This document shows positions 44,050-53,956 of a stretch of 64,000 nucleotides of DNA, in pieces. The position numbers and the translations under genes are program-made. The stretch is from NCBI GenBank assembly GCA_051530055.1, contig CM121342.1:186001-250000 (forward strand), written 5' to 3'. The DNA comes from Neoechinorhynchus agilis. Lineage: Eukaryota > Acanthocephala. How positions within the stretch are numbered: the stretch's first letter is position 1; every line of letters starts with the position of its first letter. The notes below the pieces were generated by a model that saw nothing but the letters and a program-made list of their open reading frames with translations, had not been told where the DNA came from and searched no databases.

Positions 44050-45296
44050 AAGTATCAACAACTCAAGAAGCTCTCAATTTCCAGGGAGCAGAATTAAACA
44101 GTCCCGCTACGTCGATGCCTGACCAGCGTGAATTCCGATCTCATGTAACTCAACATGTTCCGCACATGCAGTCAAACAATTTTACTTCGGAAGATTTTTT
44201 GAGTATCTATTTAGTTCTCCACTTAATGGCAGGATCCTCGCTACCGAAATTGCTTGGAACGCGAGCGCAAAATAACGCGCAATCACTCAGGGGCAATCAA
44301 TTCCCAGTTTTTGGAAGAATTAGACGGCCGGTACAGCAATTACTTACGACGTGGGAAGCCGATCAATTCCGAGTCAAATACATGTTCAAAAGCAAAGGAG
44401 TTATGACTTCGAATTGTGAAACTTAGAAAGTCACCAACGATCGCGTTGTCCGCGGTTACGTTTCATATTTTTGACAATCCGGTCCTAATTCGAAAAGTTC
44501 AGGCGCAACTGCATGAAGAAATCGGAGCAAATCTATAATACTTTGAATGCCTCTGACAAACAATGCTGGGCGCAAACATTACAATAGAGGATGCGATTGA
44601 AGCGCTAAAGAAATGCCGAGTGATATCACAACACTTTATATTATGGGCAGCAACGTCCGCTTATGAATGCGACTTCTTTGTAAATGGGTCAAACACAAAT
44701 GCTCCTCTAAGGATTCGATCCAGAAAAATAGCCAAGGCATCGTATAACATTTGTTTTTTACATCAGGGAAGTGATGGTACCTCTTCAACTCGGATGAAAC
44801 GTTAAGAGTTCGTACATTTCTCGAGAAATGTAACGGATCTTAATAGTCTTTTTGAAGATACCAAGCAAGCGGGTTTGTGTCCTACACAAGCAGCGCGTAT
44901 CTCGGCTACAAGCTGCTCACTGAATTTTGTCAACTTCCCTAGACAAGCTTGAACAGCACTGGAGGACAAAACTGAAGAAGTTGTTATTTCTCCCCCATTT
45001 TTTAAATGATGGGGTAATGTTCTTGCCATTAAGCAAAGGAGGACTTGGGTTCTCGTCAATTAAGAATTTCGTGATGAGTTCAAGAATGAAGAGTTACACT
45101 GCAGCAAATTCACACTATCGTGACTTGGACGAAGACCAGCGTATTTACAAAAATCTCGAGGAATATGTTATCAGCATCGCTGGATCACCGTCCAACTTCT
45201 CAGTCCAGAACATGAGGAATATTTAAACAAGATACCTCGAGAAAAAGGGGGAAGACGCAACTACTTAATCTCTGGGAATAAGCGCGATCACGGGAG

Positions 45297-45758
45297 GACA
45301 TTTTAATCATTCGGCACGGACTTTCATGGGCTCAACAGAAGCGATGGGGCTCTCGGTGGGAGATTCAAACCGAGAACCGTATCTACGATAAACAAGGGCG
45401 TCTCAACAAGCCAGATCTAATACTAGTAGACCGACAGCAGAAAAAGGCAAAAATAATTGATATTGCGGTTTATTACGAGACAACAAAGGAGCGAAGCGAA
45501 AATACTATCCTGGAAAAAGAAGATAAATATAAACATATCACGGAGCAAATTGCATCGCTATATAATCTGGAACTGCATGATGTGAAAACAATTGGATTGG
45601 CAGTTGGAACGCGTGGAGCGTACACGCCCGAATTACTTAAAGGATTACGCTTGTTCAATCAATCAGAAAAGACCGCGGAAAATATGTCAAAAACAGCAGC
45701 CGATAAATCAATTCAAGTTTACAACAACTTTATGGGCCACACTTGGTCACTGCGTTGA
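45297..45758 (+). pseudogene. RLE C-terminal region of E7
   Basis: An open frame without a start codon reads WAQQKRWGSRWEIQTENRIYDKQGRLNKPDLILVDRQ, AKIIDIAVYYETTKERSE, YKHITEQIASLY, KTIGLAVGTRGAYTPELLKGLRLF and KTAADKSIQVYNNFMGH. P-D and the later D of the nuclease core are present. The cysteine motif that should precede it is missing. It was recovered by reading the frame directly, because no Met opens it. Confidence 0.78.
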
Positions 45759-45902
45759 CAGAAAACAAATTACAATTAAAAAAAATCAAGAGCAACACAA
45801 AAACAGGCAAACAAACAAAACTAACAACCAAATCAAGATAACGATGAAAAAAAAGATTGAATGCACAAACATCTATGTGCTAACATCTAATAAATGCGAA
45901 TT

Positions 45903-46063
45903 TAGCAAAATTCCTACTGTCCCTGTCTGCAGCCTAGCGAAACCACATCCAAGGGAACAGGCTCGTAGAGTAACAGCGGGGAAAGAATACCCTGTTGAGC
46001 TTGACTCTAGTCAGTCTCTGTGAAGAAACCTGACGTTCGTCAAATAGGTGGGAGGCCGCGCCG
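45903..46063 (+). pseudogene. 28S rRNA fragment downstream of E7
   Basis: It begins tagcaaa then attcctactgtccctgtctg, and runs through gcctagcgaaaccacatcca, agcggggaaagaataccctg and taggtgggaggccgcgcc. Compared with 58411 onward it lacks about 43 bp (tgcctcgtc...ttgag) just after tagcaaa. Similarity ends at about 46063. The product would be non-functional. Confidence 0.85.
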
Positions 46064-46086
46064 CCCGCGTCCATCGGTTACGGAAC

Positions 46087-46545
46087 GCTCATCTTTAGAT
46101 GACGCTCGTCATACTGATCAACACCAACATCATCATCCGAATAATCAACAGCGAACCAAGTGTGGCCATCGACGAAGTAGCATTAATTGTACAGGCAAAA
46201 CGATAAGAATGAAGTGCCCAATCAATCAAGTCGATACCCTTCTTTGACCGACATGCAATCTCGATTTGCTTGGGCAATCAAAGTTTAATTCGCTTCTCGA
46301 ACACTTCCATGGTACTCATGAATTTGCGGAGGTTACTTGGGTTTGTCCCACATGTGATCAGTTCGAGCACCGTGAGTCGCAGTCGGATTTCACTTTCGCC
46401 GATGCAAATCAATTCAATGCGACAAATTCAGAAAATTTAGTATTGAGTATTTCCAATCCTCTTGCCAACGTTACAACGGCACCATCCGCAATTATCTTAT
46501 ACAAATCGGGATGGCAACAATCGACCACAACAGGACGATATAATG
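46087..46545 (+). mobile_element. RT-less R2 derivative NA-c, 5' part
   Basis: It starts gctcatctttagatgacgct like NA-a and is about 90 percent similar to 5011-5490. The finger region reads LDLLGQSKFNSLLEHFHGTHEFAEVTWVCPTCDQFEHRES, with a better second C-x2-C than NA-a. It breaks at 46545, in gaccacaacaggacga, where a minus-strand PLE remnant takes over. It shares the finger-to-RLE region up to that point. Confidence 0.8.
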
Positions 46546-46591
46546 TTTGAGATATGGGAATTGAAGTAAGAATTAATTTATTAATTGAATA

Positions 46592-46619
46592 TTTCGATCC
46601 AAACTAGGATCTTCTTCAG
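46592..46619 (-). ncRNA. Hammerhead-type core, third PLE remnant
   Basis: The minus strand reads CTGAAGA, a, GATCC, loop TAGTTT, GGATC, GAAA: a five-pair stem II with the same geometry as 2988-3015. Confidence 0.6.
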
Positions 46620-47000
46620 CGAATTCTAAAAAGAGAGGTAGGGAATGCCAAAAATATCGCACGTTCATCTTATCGGGTGGAATCCGAAGCTTCAATCTGT
46701 AATCTGGCTTGTTTCCATCAAAAATGGTTGACGATTGGATATACACAGCTTCCATAACTGAATCGATCGTGATTTCGTAATAACACTTGTATGTTATCAA
46801 AATCGATCTGATGTCCAGTATTCACAGCGTGTGAGACCACTGCAGAACTCATGTCATTCTTTCTATTTATCGATCGCTTGTGCTCCTGAATTCTCCTGTT
46901 TAGATCGTTCGTTTGCCCGATGTAGACCTGATTACATTCACTACATGGAATCTTGCATACTGATCCAGATTGAGGCTCGCCTTTTTGTTGGGGCAAAGCA
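46592..47000 (-). mobile_element. Penelope-like GIY-YIG remnant, minus strand
   Basis: The minus frame 46996-46718 reads QSGSVCKIPCSECNQVYIGQTNDLNRRIQEHKRSINRKNDMSSAVVSHAVNTGHQIDFDN. This is a clear GIY-YIG nuclease with VYIGQT and RIQEHK. The tail YRLKLRIPPDK follows in another frame near 46700. A hammerhead core lies at the 3' end. RT is absent. The element is broken. Confidence 0.85.
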
Positions 47001-47440
47001 AGCAGGCCTATTTTTCCTATCCCATTAAAAGATTATCACGCGTATTAATTATCCAATTCAACCCGGTAATGCCTAAACAATCAATGTTATATTAAACCGT
47101 TACCCCGTGGGTTCGTTCATTAAAAAACCAGGGCGTAAAAAGCATCAAATCTACGAATCATTTAGGTGGAACAACGAAGTTCTACTTAACAAACCAAAAA
47201 TGGCTCTCCCTTTCTCGTGACTTCCTAAATTCCAAGCTGCCCAATTAGATCTTCAGTCTCCACAACATAACAAAGAGCTCAATTCCTCACCAACGGACTT
47301 TAGCCGAGTATGAGCCAAGAAGGCAGGCAGGTCTCATTTCAACTTTTGAGTTATCGCTCAATGCAAATGTTATCTCTTCATTCGTTTCGAATGAATTGCC
47401 CTACTCCCTCTTAATTTTTTTTATTCAATTAGCAGCAATT
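47001..47440. other. Stretch without recognised feature
   Basis: AT-rich, with stops in all frames, no match to the repeats elsewhere in the window and no rRNA text. Confidence 0.5.
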
Positions 47441-47722
47441 TACCATTGTGAACTTATACATAATACCCGACTTTACGCATCGTCCCTCCACTAAAAATAG
47501 GCTTAAGTGGCTTCTCAAATCTAATATCGATGTTATAGTTGAAGATTTTATTGGTCCCTCCCTTAAATCGATTAAACCAATAGTTAAAGCAGTAAGAAAT
47601 CTCGACTTTACGATAACACTGACTCCCTCTTTTTATTTGGTCACAAACAGCACTCATTCATAGATCTCTTCGTACATTAGAGGAGTATTAATTTCTTACT
47701 TCGAGTCAAAAGTCAAGTATTT

Positions 47723-48283
47723 TTGTTTGACTTTGCTAGACACGACGTTGCACCATCGTCCTGCCTACCCAATGACTCATTGCGTATAAACTCAGTAATC
47801 GATAACCTTTTATCTCTTCAATTTTCTCAGGTAAATCTTAAGTATGTTCCCCTCTTATTAATAACTTTATTTATAGGACTGCTTGCAAATTTCACCAACC
47901 GGAAGCCGAAACTTTCAAACTGTCAAAAATCCATCACGTTAGATAATATTCTTGGAACAGTATTTGAATTTCACTCACTAAGTTGTGCTAAATGCAATAG
48001 GCCATCCATAGTTTTCCGCAGGCTAATAGCAATCCGTTCTGATCGGATTCTTAATGACATCCTAAAAGCATGGCCGATGAATCAAAAATTATCCTCTTCT
48101 AATAGCATCACTGGCACCAAATTTTTTAATCTTCTGTCGCAGGATTCTATTTACTTTTTGCAAAACTGGTGCCTTTCTATTACGACCATGCCACCTCAAA
48201 AACGTTATAATATCCTCTTACTGGAGTACCGCAGTGTTCGCCGCTTTCGCCTATTTTATATCTACTGCCTTCCCAATACCTAA
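47723..48283 (+). CDS. Unrecognised ORF, 186 residues
   Basis: The frame has a hydrophobic stretch (KYVPLLLITLFIGLLANF, residues 40-57), then SCAKCNRPSIVFRRL and many Ser/Leu/Asn. A separate 71-residue frame lies just upstream (47448-47663, IGPSLKSIKPIVKAV). About 50 bp downstream is a hammerhead-like motif of a second PLE-type family, so these frames may be decayed parts of that element. No RT or nuclease motif is visible, and composition follows the AT-rich background. It may be a chance frame. Confidence 0.2.
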   Translation: MFDFARHDVAPSSCLPNDSLRINSVIDNLLSLQFSQVNLKYVPLLLITLFIGLLANFTNRKPKLSNCQKSITLDNILGTVFEFHSLSCAKCNRPSIVFRRLIAIRSDRILNDILKAWPMNQKLSSSNSITGTKFFNLLSQDSIYFLQNWCLSITTMPPQKRYNILLLEYRSVRRFRLFYIYCLPNT

Positions 48284-48324
48284 CACAAAATTTTAAAATT
48301 AATGCATCACTGACATGTTAACAA

Positions 48325-48410
48325 ACAAACGGAAGATGAAGCCGACGAGGTTGGAAACGTCGTTAATAAGTAATCATTTACCGGGTGTAGACCTAAACAA
48401 TAATTCCACA
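48325..48410 (+). other. Second-family PLE-type terminus with hammerhead-like text
   Basis: The sequence agatgaagccgacgaggttg, then gaaacgtcgttaataagtaa and accgggtgtagacctaaaca, matches one arm and the centre of the palindrome at 15480-15595. gATGAaGCC-gacga-GGTtGGAAAC resembles a hammerhead core with mutations. Confidence 0.45.
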
Positions 48411-48604
48411 TAACTTTTGTAATTAAAACCAACAGGGTGGCTAAGATGAAACTCCGAATCAAACAATGTGTTGAATATCTGATTTTATCTTTACCTAAAA
48501 TCAGCTTATCCCTAAGCCTATCCAAAACACAGTATATTTTGTTGCACTTTCCAATCGGCTCCATAAAGATCTTAAGCTTTTCTTTGATGATTTTATGTTC
48601 GCAT

Positions 48605-49920
48605 AGCAATAAAACACTGCAGTCGATTTCTGTTTTCCTGTATGTTATTTGATCATGATCAGAGGATATATCATGTGTCATGAGCACATATTCGAATTTT
48701 TAAGCTAATGACGTCATATTTACGATTTAAAGAGCTAAAAAACTAAAGCACAAATAAAACACTGCAGTGGATTAAGTGGATTAAGTGGATTATTTTCCTG
48801 TATGTTATTTGCTCGAAATCGGAAGATATTGCATGAGCACGTGTTCTAATTTTAAAGCTGATGACGTCATGTTTTCGATATAAAAACGAATAGACTAAAG
48901 CACAATATAAACTGCCGTCGATTTCTGTTTTCCTGTATGTTGTTTGCTGGAAATGAGAAGATATTGCTTGAGCACGTGTGTTAATTTTTGAACTTTTTAC
49001 GTTTTTTTATACGAGTAAGCGGCAGACGTAACTAATGCTGCCTTAATGGTGAACCATTTATGATTCAACGTGTTTTCAATACAAACAACCAAAAATGCAG
49101 CAACAAAATACCGCAGTCGAATTCTGTTTTCCTTTGTGTTATTTGCTCAAAATCAGTAGATATCTCATGAGCATAGGTTCTAATTTTTAAGCAGATGACG
49201 TCAAGTTTTCGACACAAACAACGAAAAAATAAACCAATAAAACACTGCCGTCGATTTCTGTTTTCCTGTATGTTATTTGCTATAAATCAGAAGATATTGG
49301 ATGAGCACCTTTTCAATTTTTAAACAGATGACGTTTTTTGCAACGAGCAAACAGCGGAGGTAACTTGGTTTCGATGTAAACAACGAGAAAAGTAAAGGAG
49401 CAATAATATACTGCGCTCAATTTTGTTTTCCTGTATGTTATTTGCTCAAAATGAGAAGATATTGCATGGCACGTGTTCTAATCTTTAGGCCGATCGAGTC
49501 ATGTTCTCGATGTAAAAAACGAAAAAACCAAAGCACCAATAAAACACCGCAGTCGATCTCTGTTTTCTTGCATGTTATTTGCAATAAATATGAAAATATT
49601 GCATGATCACGTGTTCTAATTTACAAACTGATGACGTAATGCTTTCAATATAAACTACGAAAAAGAAGCAGCACGGAAAAACTTCGGTGGATTTATGTTT
49701 TTATGTTTGTCATTTTCTCAAAATCAGAAGACATTGCATGATCACGTGTTTTAATTTTTGAACTGATGACGTCATGTTTTTGTTAAAAACAACGAAAAGA
49801 CTAAAGCAAGAATAAAACGCTGCTGTCGATTTCTGTATTTCTGTTTGTTATTTTCTCAAAATTGGAAGATATTGCATGAGTACGTGTTCTTATTTTTAAA
49901 CTGATGACGGATAAACGGCG
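48605..49920. repeat. S137 satellite array, about 8-9 copies
   Basis: Landmarks tctgttttcctgtatgttat, gaagatattgcatgagcacg and gctgatgacgtcatgttttc recur about every 135-150 bp. Many monomers contain the palindrome TGACGTCA. Some carry an added block with 28S-like text (49012, 49343 and 49909). Confidence 0.85.
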
Positions 49921-50264
49921 GACGTTGCTCATTTTTCAAGTTATTGGATCATTGAACGTTTTAAAAGCTTCTCTGCCCGCTAAGAGAGCTTTACTTGAAG
50001 TTATCAACAAGCCTTCCTCTCGTCATAGCTTATATACCAAACCTAACCCTTACATTGGTTTCCTGGAGAGGGGGCACTCTATGTATGCCCAGGTTTTTGA
50101 CATCGTGCTGCAATGTAATTTTGCTAGCGTCACAAGGCTCTTTTTATGATACAATTCAATCGAAACAAAACACGTTCAATCAGCTAATGTTCAGCACTTT
50201 TTAACTTTCAATGATGTAGTTAATTTCCCGAAACGTCGACAACAAATCTAGTCATCAATTCTTA
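49921..50264 (+). other. Unassigned segment with an 81-residue frame
   Basis: The frame 49904-50149 reads LNVLKASLPAKRALLEVINKPSSRH and more. It starts inside 28S-like text and resembles nothing I know. Treated as non-coding. Confidence 0.3.
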
Positions 50265-50980
50265 GCGGGTTCCGAGAGCTTCGACTGACGTCATTTATAA
50301 GCACTCATTCACGTCGTAGCTCATATGTTATGCCTAGCCCTTACTGGGATCTCTTCTCCGAGATTAAGTGAACCTTTTTAAGATAAGGTGGCCGCTTGTC
50401 ATTCTCCACGGCAAAGATAGGTTGCAAATTTTTGGATGCTGCATCCTTTTTTAAAACGTAGTGATTTTTAACGTATCTAATTACGGCACCAATCGGTTCA
50501 CCTGATTGAATTTTTTATTCTATCAGCTTTAAAAATCGATTGTAAATTTTCATTTGAAAAAACATTAAAAAACACTTAAGAAGACGATTAAAATCGCAGT
50601 TGATTTAAAAAGACTTTCGAAAAGCACATTACATGGTTACTCCTCATAAATTATTTTTCGATTAAAAAACAGTGATAAAAATTTAAACGCGCGCCAAATG
50701 ATTACGCAAACAATAATTCTTTCGTTTTTTTGCACATTATAAATTGCTGCCCTTTTCCTATAGCTGCCTCCATGTTCCTGTATCGTTCTTTTTTGTTCGC
50801 CTATGAAATGAGCGATTTTGGAGCTATGGGCTTATAAAGGCATCTCAGAGCGTCTGTGAACGTAAGTAATTTGTTGGAAACGTATTTTTCCCAATCAATG
50901 GAGCCTTCTGATCGATGTAGGATATCGCTCTCCGTCTCCAGAAAGCATCTGTACCTTGAATGGAAGTTATTTTTGCTTTA
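50265..50980 (-). repeat. Dispersed repeat X, inverted copy 3
   Basis: The minus strand aligns with 6280-7130: gttcacttaatctcggagaa, gcgcgcgtttaaatttttat and ggaaaaatacgtttcc occur in the same order. It is more divergent than copies 1 and 2 are from each other. Confidence 0.72.
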
Positions 50981-51019
50981 TTCATCTACCACACTGAAGC
51001 ATTACTTGGGGAGATTAGA

Positions 51020-52335
51020 CTCAGCTCACACTCATCGAAAGCTCCTTCCCCTAAGTTCCTTGTAAGTTTAAGAATCTTCTTTAGTCTGCACCTACATTGC
51101 TCGTCTTTACGTCTGAGATTAGCGGGGCGATGTCGCATGAGGCTTCGAGCTTAACCATTAAGGATGGAATTGCATAGTCGTTTGCTTTGATTTGAGGCCT
51201 CGAGAGCTTTCGCAGGGATAAGTACCTGACTCATTAATCCAAACGATGAATTTGTGGCTGTGCGAGATCGAATTCGAAGAGGAACATCGTCGCTTGGAGT
51301 TTGCACTACAAAATCGCATTAATGGGCAGTCTCTGCGGCCCTCAATATGAAGTGAACTGATAGTTCGTTGTAATTTTTAGTAGCATCCAGTGTGTCATTT
51401 AATGTGAGATTTGCATCAAGAATCATTTTTACTATATGAAGTGAAACAGGGTCCAAGATGCGGTCCTTTACTCTCCTCCATTGTGTAGGTTTCTCGAGGA
51501 CGAGAAAGGCGGCGGTCACCAGTACCATTGTTGAATTTTTCTTTAGCTTTATAATTTTGAGGCCGAGACTTTGAGCCTTGACAAAATCTGTGACTGTACG
51601 AAACGCATTTTGCTGGATTGAAGGACAATCCGATGCTTCGCAATTCTGTAACCGTAACATCGAGCTTATTCTGAAGTCCGGCCTTATCCTTACTGACCAA
51701 CAAAATATCATCTTCGCCATAACTGCTGCCCGTTCCAATGAGGTCTCATAGTAGACCGCCACATCTACTATATAAACCCGATCATTTATGTTTGTCCTCA
51801 CAATGAGGTCGGACTTGTGTACGTTGCCGCCGTCGTCCATAATGTGATTTTTTCTATCGACGGTGTAACTGATGCCTCGGATTGAATCTCTTTTGGCGGA
51901 TTTTGCTTCTACTGCATTTAGTGCGCCTATAAAGACTTTCACGACGTCGTAGTGTCTTTTAATCATTGCTTCCGTCGAGAAGTCACACTGATTAATTACG
52001 TGCAAGCACGTTTCTGTTTGATGGGCGCAATGGCGACAGGCTTTTGTCCTATTGTTTGAGATCCTTGCCATAACGGCACCAACCTCTAGAAGTTCAGCTC
52101 GCATTTTTATCAATTCCGTGTATTGCCTGTGATGGCACTGTATGTATCTGAATGATAACATTTTTGGGTCTGCGAATCCGTTGGTAAAGGCCTGATATCC
52201 GTTTGCCTGTGTTTTTGCCTCCGCCCATTTTTTTTTCGTACTCTGCGTTAACGCCGCTTTTGCCTAGATCTCTCATAAACGATGCAAGCCACTTTCTCCT
52301 TCGAGAATGCCAATAAAACTGAAGCTATTGAAATC
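51020..52335 (-). mobile_element. R2-like LINE copy E8 with scrambled domain order
   Basis: Read on the minus strand the order is: region before the cysteine motif and RLE (52335-51745), a post-YADD RT piece (LVSKDKAGLQNKLDVTVTELRSIGLSFNPAKCVSYSH, 51703-51590), OTU-like region (51590-51310), YPC module (WINESGTYPCESSRG, about 51250-51195), then a thumb piece (NDYAIPSLMVKLEAS near 51180; KKILKLTRNLGEGAF near 51080). The normal order is OTU-YPC-RT-thumb-RLE, so this copy has been rearranged at several joins. Confidence 0.78.
51319..52161 (-). CDS. Chimeric ORF: RLE fused upstream of OTU-like region (280 residues)
   Basis: Residues 1-145 are RLE: FRYIQCHHRQYTELIKMRAELLEVGAV, a cysteine motif C-x2-C-x8-H-x4-C (CRHCAHQTETCLHVINQC), MDDGGNVHKSDLIV and YIVDVAVYYETSLERA. 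After a short transition they join FVKAQSLGLKIIKLKKNSTMVLVTAAFLVLEKPTQWRRV and FILRAAETAH, the OTU-like part that normally sits near the N-terminus. KSD replaces the usual KPD in the nuclease core. The frame stays open across the joins, probably by chance. Confidence 0.65.
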   Translation of the reverse strand: MLSFRYIQCHHRQYTELIKMRAELLEVGAVMARISNNRTKACRHCAHQTETCLHVINQCDFSTEAMIKRHYDVVKVFIGALNAVEAKSAKRDSIRGISYTVDRKNHIMDDGGNVHKSDLIVRTNINDRVYIVDVAVYYETSLERAAVMAKMIFCWSVRIRPDFRISSMLRLQNCEASDCPSIQQNAFRTVTDFVKAQSLGLKIIKLKKNSTMVLVTAAFLVLEKPTQWRRVKDRILDPVSLHIVKMILDANLTLNDTLDATKNYNELSVHFILRAAETAH

Positions 52336-52367
52336 GTTAAAATTGACTGAAATTACATTACTATTTA

Positions 52368-52449
52368 TAAAGAAACAATGATGGTAGTGGTATTTTACCG
52401 GCGCGGCCTCCCACCTATTCTACGCCCATCATGTTTCTTCACAGAGACT

Positions 52450-52487
<38 letters not shown>

Positions 52488-52494
52488 GTTACTC

Positions 52495-52528
<34 letters not shown>

Positions 52529-52572
52529 GCTGCAGACAGGGACTGTAGGAATCTCAATAATCCATTCATGCA

Positions 52573-52604
<32 letters not shown>
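52368..52604 (-). rRNA. 28S rRNA 3'-side fragment downstream of the R2 site, minus strand
   Basis: The minus strand begins tagccaaatgcctcgtcatc (52604) and runs through gtctgcagcctagcgaaacc to ggcgcggcctcccac-like text, ending near 52368. It is about 98 percent like 58411-58645. It is the 3' flank of E9. The rest of 28S is replaced by E8. Confidence 0.9.
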
Positions 52605-52680
52605 GGGACGCGGTTTATTGTAAGGATATCGCTCATTCAGTTAATTACAATTTGTTAAATGTCAATTTTAATTCGTTGTT

Positions 52681-53328
52681 TTACTTAGAATTGAGACTAT
52701 TGATTTCAAAATAGTACTGCGCGAAGTAGACTACCGTTACTTTGTCGAAACTTTCCTCCTTCTCCCCATAAAATAGTGAAAGACTAAGACTTCCTCGAGC
52801 GGCGGCATTTGCCATTTTAATTGCCGTGGGTTTCCCTAGCTTAAAGTTTTCGAGTCGATTCCAAAGAACAGGTGAGTATGTCCCTCGTGAGCCGACGGGT
52901 AGTCCAACTGTGTATACATTGGAACATTCTACGTTGAACCGTCGTGCAATCGCTGGCCGAGTTACGTTGTATTTTTCTTGCTTGTACTTAGCCATCGCTG
53001 CTGCTTTGTCTGTATCATTTTCGTAAAAAACAGCAACGTCTACAACATAAATTCGATCAGTTTTGTGATCTTTTACAACCATTTCGGGCTTGAATAGGTT
53101 CCCATTGTCATCATGGACGTGTATATCTTCCAATACCTCCATTGAATTACTGTTCCTATGGCTTAGCTCTTGTATGAACGTGCTCTGTACAGCATCATGC
53201 CTTCTAATCATCGCGTCCGTTGAACTTTTACATTGATTCAGGACATGGAGAACTGTCTCCGTCGGGTTCTTGCAGTGCCAGCAAAATTTGCTTCGATTTT
53301 TGTCCATGCGCGAGAGCACGCTCCCCAC
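52681..53328 (-). CDS. RLE region of E9 (215 residues)
   Basis: Cysteine motif C16-x2-C19-x8-H28-x4-C33, then RRHDAVQSTFIQ, HDDNGNLFKPEMVV and RIYVVDVAVFYE. The C-terminal lobe has YTVGLPVGSRGTYSPVLWNRLENFKLG and ANAAARGS. The nuclease core has P-E where the sister copies have P-D, a conservative but possibly inactivating change. The frame ends normally near the element's 3' UTR. Fused to an RT it would nick the 28S target; here the upstream frame is interrupted. Confidence 0.78.
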   Translation of the reverse strand: MGSVLSRMDKNRSKFCWHCKNPTETVLHVLNQCKSSTDAMIRRHDAVQSTFIQELSHRNSNSMEVLEDIHVHDDNGNLFKPEMVVKDHKTDRIYVVDVAVFYENDTDKAAAMAKYKQEKYNVTRPAIARRFNVECSNVYTVGLPVGSRGTYSPVLWNRLENFKLGKPTAIKMANAAARGSLSLSLFYGEKEESFDKVTVVYFAQYYFEINSLNSK

Positions 53329-53956
53329 CTCCAGCAGTTCGCATCTTAATTTTACGCTCTCTACGTAGTTCCTGTAGTGATCTTGCCGGTAACGATATGA
53401 TATTAAGCTTGGGTCGATAAATCCGTTTATGAAAAATTGAATTCCGTTTGACTGCGATGTTGCCGACGCCCACGATTGTTTCCAGTACTCGATTTTGAGT
53501 CGAGAGAAGTTCCTAAGTGACTCTTCGTTTAGTTAGCCAATGCCTACTTCTTTGATAATCATTTGAATGAAATTTCGCTGCTTTCCTGTTAAGGTATGTG
53601 TGTCCGGAAACCTAGTATTCAAACTCAAATAAGCTGATATCCTTGATTGGCACACGTTAAATTTTATTGATCTAAATCCTAAGCCGCCATGTTTGAGTGG
53701 CAGATGAAGGAGGCCTGTATTCAAGTTTTCACAATTGGCTTGCTATCTATTATCATATATCCCTGCTTGAATTTGTGGGAGTATGTTCGACATTTGTTCG
53801 GGTTAAATGAAAGACCCACATTGGCGAGCATTTCCTTTGCAATATCCAGTTTTGCTTGGAGACCTTCCGCAGACTTGCTAATGAGCAATATGTCGTCTGC
53901 ATATACTAAGTGTCCCAACCTGACTCCTTCCAAGTCAAGGTCCAGGTCCATTCCTC

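Larger units (their letters stand above)
43440..45902 (+). mobile_element. R2-like LINE E7 with N-terminal double zinc finger, RT palm deleted
   Basis: In order: zinc-finger frame (43495-44049), OTU-like tail (ILWAATSAYECDFFVNGS near 44640-44700), a jump to the thumb (KQAGLCPTQAARI near 44866; WRTKLKKLLFLPHFLNDGVMFLPLSKGGLGFSS, 44957-45060), then the RLE (45297-45758). The RT fingers and palm, including YADD, are absent, and part of the region before the cysteine motif is also lost. The 3' end, aataaatgcgaatt, meets 28S text tagcaaa at 45903. It is a third RT-less configuration, different from NA and E6. Confidence 0.84.

Noticed and set aside
45592-46023. 143-residue frame running from E7 into 28S
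   Set aside because: The RLE of E7 uses another frame here, and the second half lies in 28S.
47448-48283. Host gene with a membrane protein product
   Set aside because: No family motif, AT-rich background composition, and a nearby PLE-type terminus; more likely chance or element debris.
48605-49920. Hammerhead core in S137 (ctgatgacgtcat ... cgaaaa)
   Set aside because: The bases after CTGATGA cannot pair with those before GAAA, so there is no stem II; the palindrome TGACGTCA explains the conservation.
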